A DNA stretch of 8,439 nt from Actinomycetes bacterium (GTDB lineage Bacteria > Actinomycetota > Coriobacteriia > Coriobacteriales > JAEZXW01): the NCBI GenBank assembly GCA_023419515.1, contig JAEZXW010000082.1, positions 1 through 8,439 on the forward strand, in the 5' to 3' direction. This document shows, piece by piece, positions 6,194-8,439 of the stretch; the stretch's first letter is position 1; the number at the start of each line of letters is the position of its first letter. The position numbers were made by a program, and so were the translations under genes. The notes beneath the pieces are model-generated. The model made no database searches. It had not been told where the DNA came from and was given only the letters and a program-made list of their open reading frames with translations.

Positions 6194-7217
6194 GGACAAT
6201 GTTTTTGCAAAACGAGCGACGATGAAGTGGTGTTAAGCCATATCGTTGAATCGCTTCGATATGCTCGGCAGAGCCATAACCCTTGCACGACGCAAAATGA
6301 TATTCGGGATATTCCTGGTCATAGGCGCACATCTGCAAATCTCGGTGCACCTTGGCAACAATGGAGGCTGCAGCAATAGATGCGACCATTGCATCACCCG
6401 AAACAATGCAAATCTCCTGATTAAAGGCATGAATTGTATTGCCATCGATGAGCACTGTGTCAGGCTGAACACCTGCGCTTGCCACCGCGCGGCGCATAGC
6501 AACACGCAGTGACGCCCCCATGCCAGCGGCATCAATCTCGACAGGCTCAATATTGGCAAGCCCGATCGAAGTGGCATAACGAGCAATCAGGGCTGCCAGC
6601 TTTTCTCTTGAATTTGCGGGCACCTTTTTAGAATCATTCAGACCAAGGATGAGCATATCGAGTGGAAGCTCAATCGCTGCAACCGTCAAAGGGCCTGCCA
6701 AAGGACCGCGACCCACCTCATCAACCCCAATGACGCAGCCGACTCCACCGTAAACCATCTGCGCTTGATACAAGCCGGCAACGCGCTCAAGTTCACGGCA
6801 GAACGCCCCTTGCGCCTTGTGCGCACGAACAATGAGAGCCTGCACACCTTTCCTGAGATCGGATTGATGGTGCGCGATGAGATTTGAGAGCACGGCAAAC
6901 ACCTCGACCTGAGACGCAAGGCTTTGTGCCCACGATGACAGACTCGCCTCAGTGGCTAGTGAGCGCAGATCACAAGGAATAACATCGATGGCTGCCAAAG
7001 ATAACAGCATCTCGTCAAACTGAGATTTGATCGCTTTGACCGACAATACTTTGGATGAGCGCTCTTGTGCCGATGCCAGCAGCACCTGAGACGAGCACCC
7101 CTGCCCAGATACCGACGGCATCTGAGCTGACTCCCCATCCTGAGTGGATGCCGAACACACCAAGTGCTCCTGAACTAAGCTCTCATGCTCCTGCTGGTTT
7201 TCTTGAATTGCTTGCAT
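6183..7217 (-). CDS. rnhB: Ribonuclease HII with N-terminal extension (up to 344 aa)
   Basis: Cleaves RNA in RNA/DNA hybrids and starts removal of single ribonucleotides misincorporated in DNA. The catalytic domain begins near residue 160: VIGVDEVGRGPLAGPLTVAA with D166 and E167, LNDSKKVPANSREKL (193-207), VEIDAAGMGASL (226-237), VLIDGN with D258, SGDAMVASIAAASIVAKVHRD with D275, and HRRSF (332-336). The DEDD active site and the GRG loop are intact. Residues 60-155 correspond to the N-terminal domain of Bacillus-type RNase HII (VKAIKSQFDE) but carry an insert of roughly 30 residues. Residues 1-59 are a Ser/Gln-rich tail with no counterpart I know. The ATG at 7217 has no clear Shine-Dalgarno and directly follows the rplS terminator, so the true start may lie further inside. 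Confidence 0.93.
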   Translation of the reverse strand: MQAIQENQQEHESLVQEHLVCSASTQDGESAQMPSVSGQGCSSQVLLASAQERSSKVLSVKAIKSQFDEMLLSLAAIDVIPCDLRSLATEASLSSWAQSLASQVEVFAVLSNLIAHHQSDLRKGVQALIVRAHKAQGAFCRELERVAGLYQAQMVYGGVGCVIGVDEVGRGPLAGPLTVAAIELPLDMLILGLNDSKKVPANSREKLAALIARYATSIGLANIEPVEIDAAGMGASLRVAMRRAVASAGVQPDTVLIDGNTIHAFNQEICIVSGDAMVASIAAASIVAKVHRDLQMCAYDQEYPEYHFASCKGYGSAEHIEAIQRYGLTPLHRRSFCKNIVLAR

Positions 7218-7219
7218 AC

Positions 7220-7272
7220 AAAATCAGCCCGCTTTCAACTTTTGCATCATAACAAAAGCAAAGCGAGCTGAT
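7220..7272 (-). terminator. Intrinsic terminator of rplS
   Basis: On the minus strand, ATCAGCTCGCTTT (7272-7260) pairs with AAAGCGGGCTGAT (7235-7223) over 13 positions, 12 Watson-Crick plus one T-G wobble. Inside the loop CTTTTG (7258-7253) pairs with CAAAAG (7244-7239). The hairpin is followed by TTTTGT (7223-7218; the first T also closes the stem). The wobble would be an A-C mismatch in a plus-strand transcript, and no T-run follows on that strand, so the signal points leftward only. It begins 30 nt after the rplS stop and ends at the rnhB start codon. Confidence 0.85.
7246..7254 (-). promoter_or_regulatory. Candidate extended -10 promoter for rnhB within the terminator loop
   Basis: On the minus strand, TGTTATGAT (7254-7246) is an extended -10 element: TG, one base, then TATGAT, five of six matches to TATAAT. 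The -35 position at a 17-nt spacing reads TCATCA, only three of six. Transcription would begin near 7239, leaving about 22 nt before the rnhB ATG. It would omit the 5' arm of the terminator hairpin, so the leader would be unstructured. Confidence 0.5.
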
Positions 7273-7302
7273 GATTAAGTCGTATGAACACGCAGGACGT
7301 GA

Positions 7303-7650
7303 TTATTTCAGGCGCTTCTCGCGAAGAACGGCTGCCTTACCAATCTTGTCACGCAGGAAGTAAAGCTTCGCACGACGAGCCTTACCGTGGCGAACAACCT
7401 CGAGCTGCGCAATCTTTGGTGAATAAACTGGGAAGGTACGCTCAACGCCAACACCAAAGCTGATCTTACGAACGGTGAAGGTCTCGCGAGCACCAGAACC
7501 ACTCATGCGGATAACATCGCCCTGGAAGACCTGTATACGCTCACGCTCGCCCTCTTTAATGCGGTAATGCACTTTAACGTGATCTCCCACCTTGAATGAA
7601 GGGATGTCTTCACGAATCTGCTGACGCTCAATAGCGCGAATGATATCCAT
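7303..7650 (-). CDS. rplS: 50S ribosomal protein L19 (115 aa)
   Basis: L19 sits at the 30S-50S interface and contacts bridges between the subunits. The protein starts MDIIRAIERQQIRE and carries the family hallmarks PSFKVGDHVKVHYRIKEGER (17-36), ERIQVFQGDVI (37-47), ETFTVRKISFGVGVERTFPV (56-75) and RRAKLYFLRDKIGKAA (91-106). Its 115 residues are the usual length. I chose the ATG at 7650, preceded by AGAGGAAG at a proper distance. Upstream in-frame starts would add 34 unrelated residues across the promoter. It is flanked by its own promoter and terminator, so it appears monocistronic. In many bacteria it follows trmD and precedes lepB or rbgA, but here azlD and rnhB are the neighbours. Confidence 0.97.
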   Translation of the reverse strand: MDIIRAIERQQIREDIPSFKVGDHVKVHYRIKEGERERIQVFQGDVIRMSGSGARETFTVRKISFGVGVERTFPVYSPKIAQLEVVRHGKARRAKLYFLRDKIGKAAVLREKRLK

Positions 7651-7682
7651 AATGCTTCCTCTTGCCTTCTTTATATACACAT

Positions 7683-7707
7683 AAAAACGCTGATAGACTT
7701 TATAGCG
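7683..7707 (-). promoter_or_regulatory. Hairpin plus T-run in the rplS leader
   Basis: On the minus strand, CGCT-ATA (7707-7701) pairs with TAT-(C)-AGCG (7695-7688, one bulged C) around the loop AAGTC, and is followed by TTTTT (7687-7683). It sits at the very 5' end of the predicted transcript. It could act as a weak attenuator or as a 5' stabilising hairpin; the sequence does not decide between them. Confidence 0.4.
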
Positions 7708-7716
7708 CAAGTGCGA

Positions 7717-7745
7717 AGTATAGCGGATAAAGATTAGTCTGTGCA
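7717..7745 (-). promoter_or_regulatory. rplS promoter
   Basis: On the minus strand, TGCACA (7745-7740, four of six matches to TTGACA) and TATACT (7722-7717, five of six to TATAAT) are separated by 17 nt. The start would be near 7710, giving a leader of about 60 nt. No other convincing -10 occurs between azlD and rplS. The -35 box is one arm of an inverted repeat. Confidence 0.65.
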
Positions 7746-7758
7746 AATGCACATAATC
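7732..7758. repeat. Interrupted inverted repeat between azlD and rplS
   Basis: On the plus strand TGTGCA (7740-7745) and TGCACA (7748-7753) flank AA. Outside them GATTA (7732-7736) is complementary to TAATC (7754-7758), with three unpaired bases GTC (7737-7739) on one side. As RNA from azlD it could fold into an 11-bp stem followed by only CTTTA, a poor terminator. As DNA it covers the rplS -35 box and could be an operator. I cannot choose between these. Confidence 0.55.
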
Positions 7759-7776
7759 GCTTCACATTCAGGCGAA

Positions 7777-8130
7777 TTACATGCCCGCAAGCCAGATATG
7801 ACGTGCCGCGTAGAGTGCCGCAAACACCCCGACTCCCGTGATAATACACCATGAAAGTGACCGAGTTTTTCGCGCCACAATAATCGTGGGTACGGCAGCT
7901 GCAATCGGCAACACGAGATCGATGGGGTTATGCGTTGTCATCGCTTCCATACTTGGGATGAGGTCATTGGCAACGAGCGCAGAGAATGCTGCGATAGGCA
8001 CAAAGTTCAGCGCCTGCTCGACCTTAGGATCAAGCTCTTGTGATCCCACTAAAAACAAGGGAGCCACGCGAAAGATAAGCATGGCAAGAGCACAGACTGC
8101 GAGCACAATCCAAAACGAAACCCAGGTCAT
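7777..8130 (-). CDS. azlD: AzlD, small subunit of branched-chain amino acid exporter (117 aa)
   Basis: AzlD-family inner-membrane protein, partner of AzlC in exporting branched-chain amino acids (the Bacillus pair was found through 4-azaleucine resistance). About four hydrophobic segments are visible: 4-25 (FWIVLAVCALAMLIFRVAPL), 42-59 (LNFVPIAAFSALVANDLI), 70-86 and 93-112. The FRVAP element after the first segment and the NFVPIAAF stretch are typical of the family, as is the length. The start ATG at 8130 overlaps the azlC stop as ATGA. It is preceded by AAAGGAGG inside azlC at a rather long 10-nt distance, which supports translational coupling. Confidence 0.9.
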   Translation of the reverse strand: MTWVSFWIVLAVCALAMLIFRVAPLFLVGSQELDPKVEQALNFVPIAAFSALVANDLIPSMEAMTTHNPIDLVLPIAAAVPTIIVARKTRSLSWCIITGVGVFAALYAARHIWLAGM

Positions 8131-8439
8131 GAGGACAAAGCCTCCTTTCCTGCCTCCGCCTTATGCTTCTGTACGAGCATGCCAGCTCCCACGCCGAGCG
8201 CAGCGCTGATCAAAATTGCGAGCTGGTCAAGGCCAAAGAGCTTGCAGATGATTACTCCGAGGATGACAACAAGCACGCAGATGCTATTGGCGTAATGAAA
8301 ATCTTGCATGCAAAGCAAGCAGATAAAGATCGCACTCATCGCGAATGCCGCAATGGCGCTTGGAATCGATACAAGTGAAGCGCAGAGCGCACCAATAATG
8401 CACGAGCCAGCCCACGCCGCGTGACCCCACATATTTACG
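8127..8439 (-). CDS. azlC: AzlC, large subunit of branched-chain amino acid exporter (C-terminal ~103 codons; 5' end outside window)
   Basis: Open from the right edge of the window to TGA at 8127. The visible part shows several membrane segments, among them SAIAAFAMSAIFICLLCMQ, SICVLVVILGVIICKLFGL and LAILISAALGVGAGMLV, and ends in a short Lys/Glu-rich tail. This hydrophobic pattern and the direct overlap with azlD identify it as the C-terminal half of AzlC, whose members are about 230 residues long. The ATG near the right edge is internal, since the frame remains open upstream and AzlC needs more N-terminal sequence. Identification leans on the azlD neighbour. Confidence 0.85.
   Translation of the reverse strand, partial: VNMWGHAAWAGSCIIGALCASLVSIPSAIAAFAMSAIFICLLCMQDFHYANSICVLVVILGVIICKLFGLDQLAILISAALGVGAGMLVQKHKAEAGKEALSS

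Noticed and set aside
5786..6379. 197-codon open frame on the plus strand
   Set aside because: It is antisense to yraN, the spacer and the end of rnhB. The translation is Cys/His/Arg-scattered without a recognisable motif, while both minus-strand genes are clear.
7838..8209. 123-codon open frame on the plus strand
   Set aside because: It is a mirror of the azlC/azlD membrane segments and has no family signature.

Overview
This is an ordinary bacterial chromosome segment of roughly balanced G+C. All ten genes lie on the minus strand, so transcription runs from the right edge to the left. I see no phage, transposon, CRISPR array, tRNA or rRNA. Read 5'->3' on the minus strand, the order is azlC (3' part only), azlD, rplS, rnhB, yraN, comM, dprA, trmFO, a XerC/D-type tyrosine recombinase, and the first 46 codons of rpsB. 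The run rplS ... rnhB - yraN - comM - dprA ... xerC ... rpsB is, from memory, the gene order of Actinobacteria. A folate-type TrmFO between dprA and xerC recalls the Firmicutes order dprA-topA-trmFO-codV. Both features at moderate G+C suggest a deep-branching actinobacterium such as the Coriobacteriia (Atopobium/Olsenella-like). This is inference from gene order and protein style, not a database match.

Layout. From 8439 to 7777 are azlC and azlD, a two-subunit branched-chain amino acid exporter whose genes overlap by ATGA. From 7776 to 7218 is the self-contained rplS unit: an inverted repeat over its -35 region, a sigma70-type promoter, a leader hairpin, the L19 gene and a strong intrinsic terminator. 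From 7217 to 409 is a compact unit of six genes (rnhB, yraN, comM, dprA, trmFO, xerC). They overlap or lie 4 to 97 nt apart and probably form one operon, perhaps read from an extended -10 promoter inside the loop of the rplS terminator. From 408 to 140 is an intergenic stretch with a weak terminator-like hairpin, the rpsB promoter and a structured leader of about 115 nt. From 139 to 1 is the start of rpsB.

Functionally the central operon handles nucleic acids: RNase HII (ribonucleotide removal), a YraN nuclease-fold protein, ComM and DprA (processing of incoming single-stranded DNA during transformation), TrmFO (m5U54 in tRNA) and a Xer recombinase (chromosome dimer resolution). It is flanked by translation genes.

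The most noteworthy signals are small-scale: a promoter nested inside a terminator; in-frame or intergenic short tandem repeats in three places (xerC, comM, rnhB-yraN junction); and Ser/Gln-rich tails or linkers on ComM, RNase HII and DprA. I found no evidence of a novel multi-gene system.
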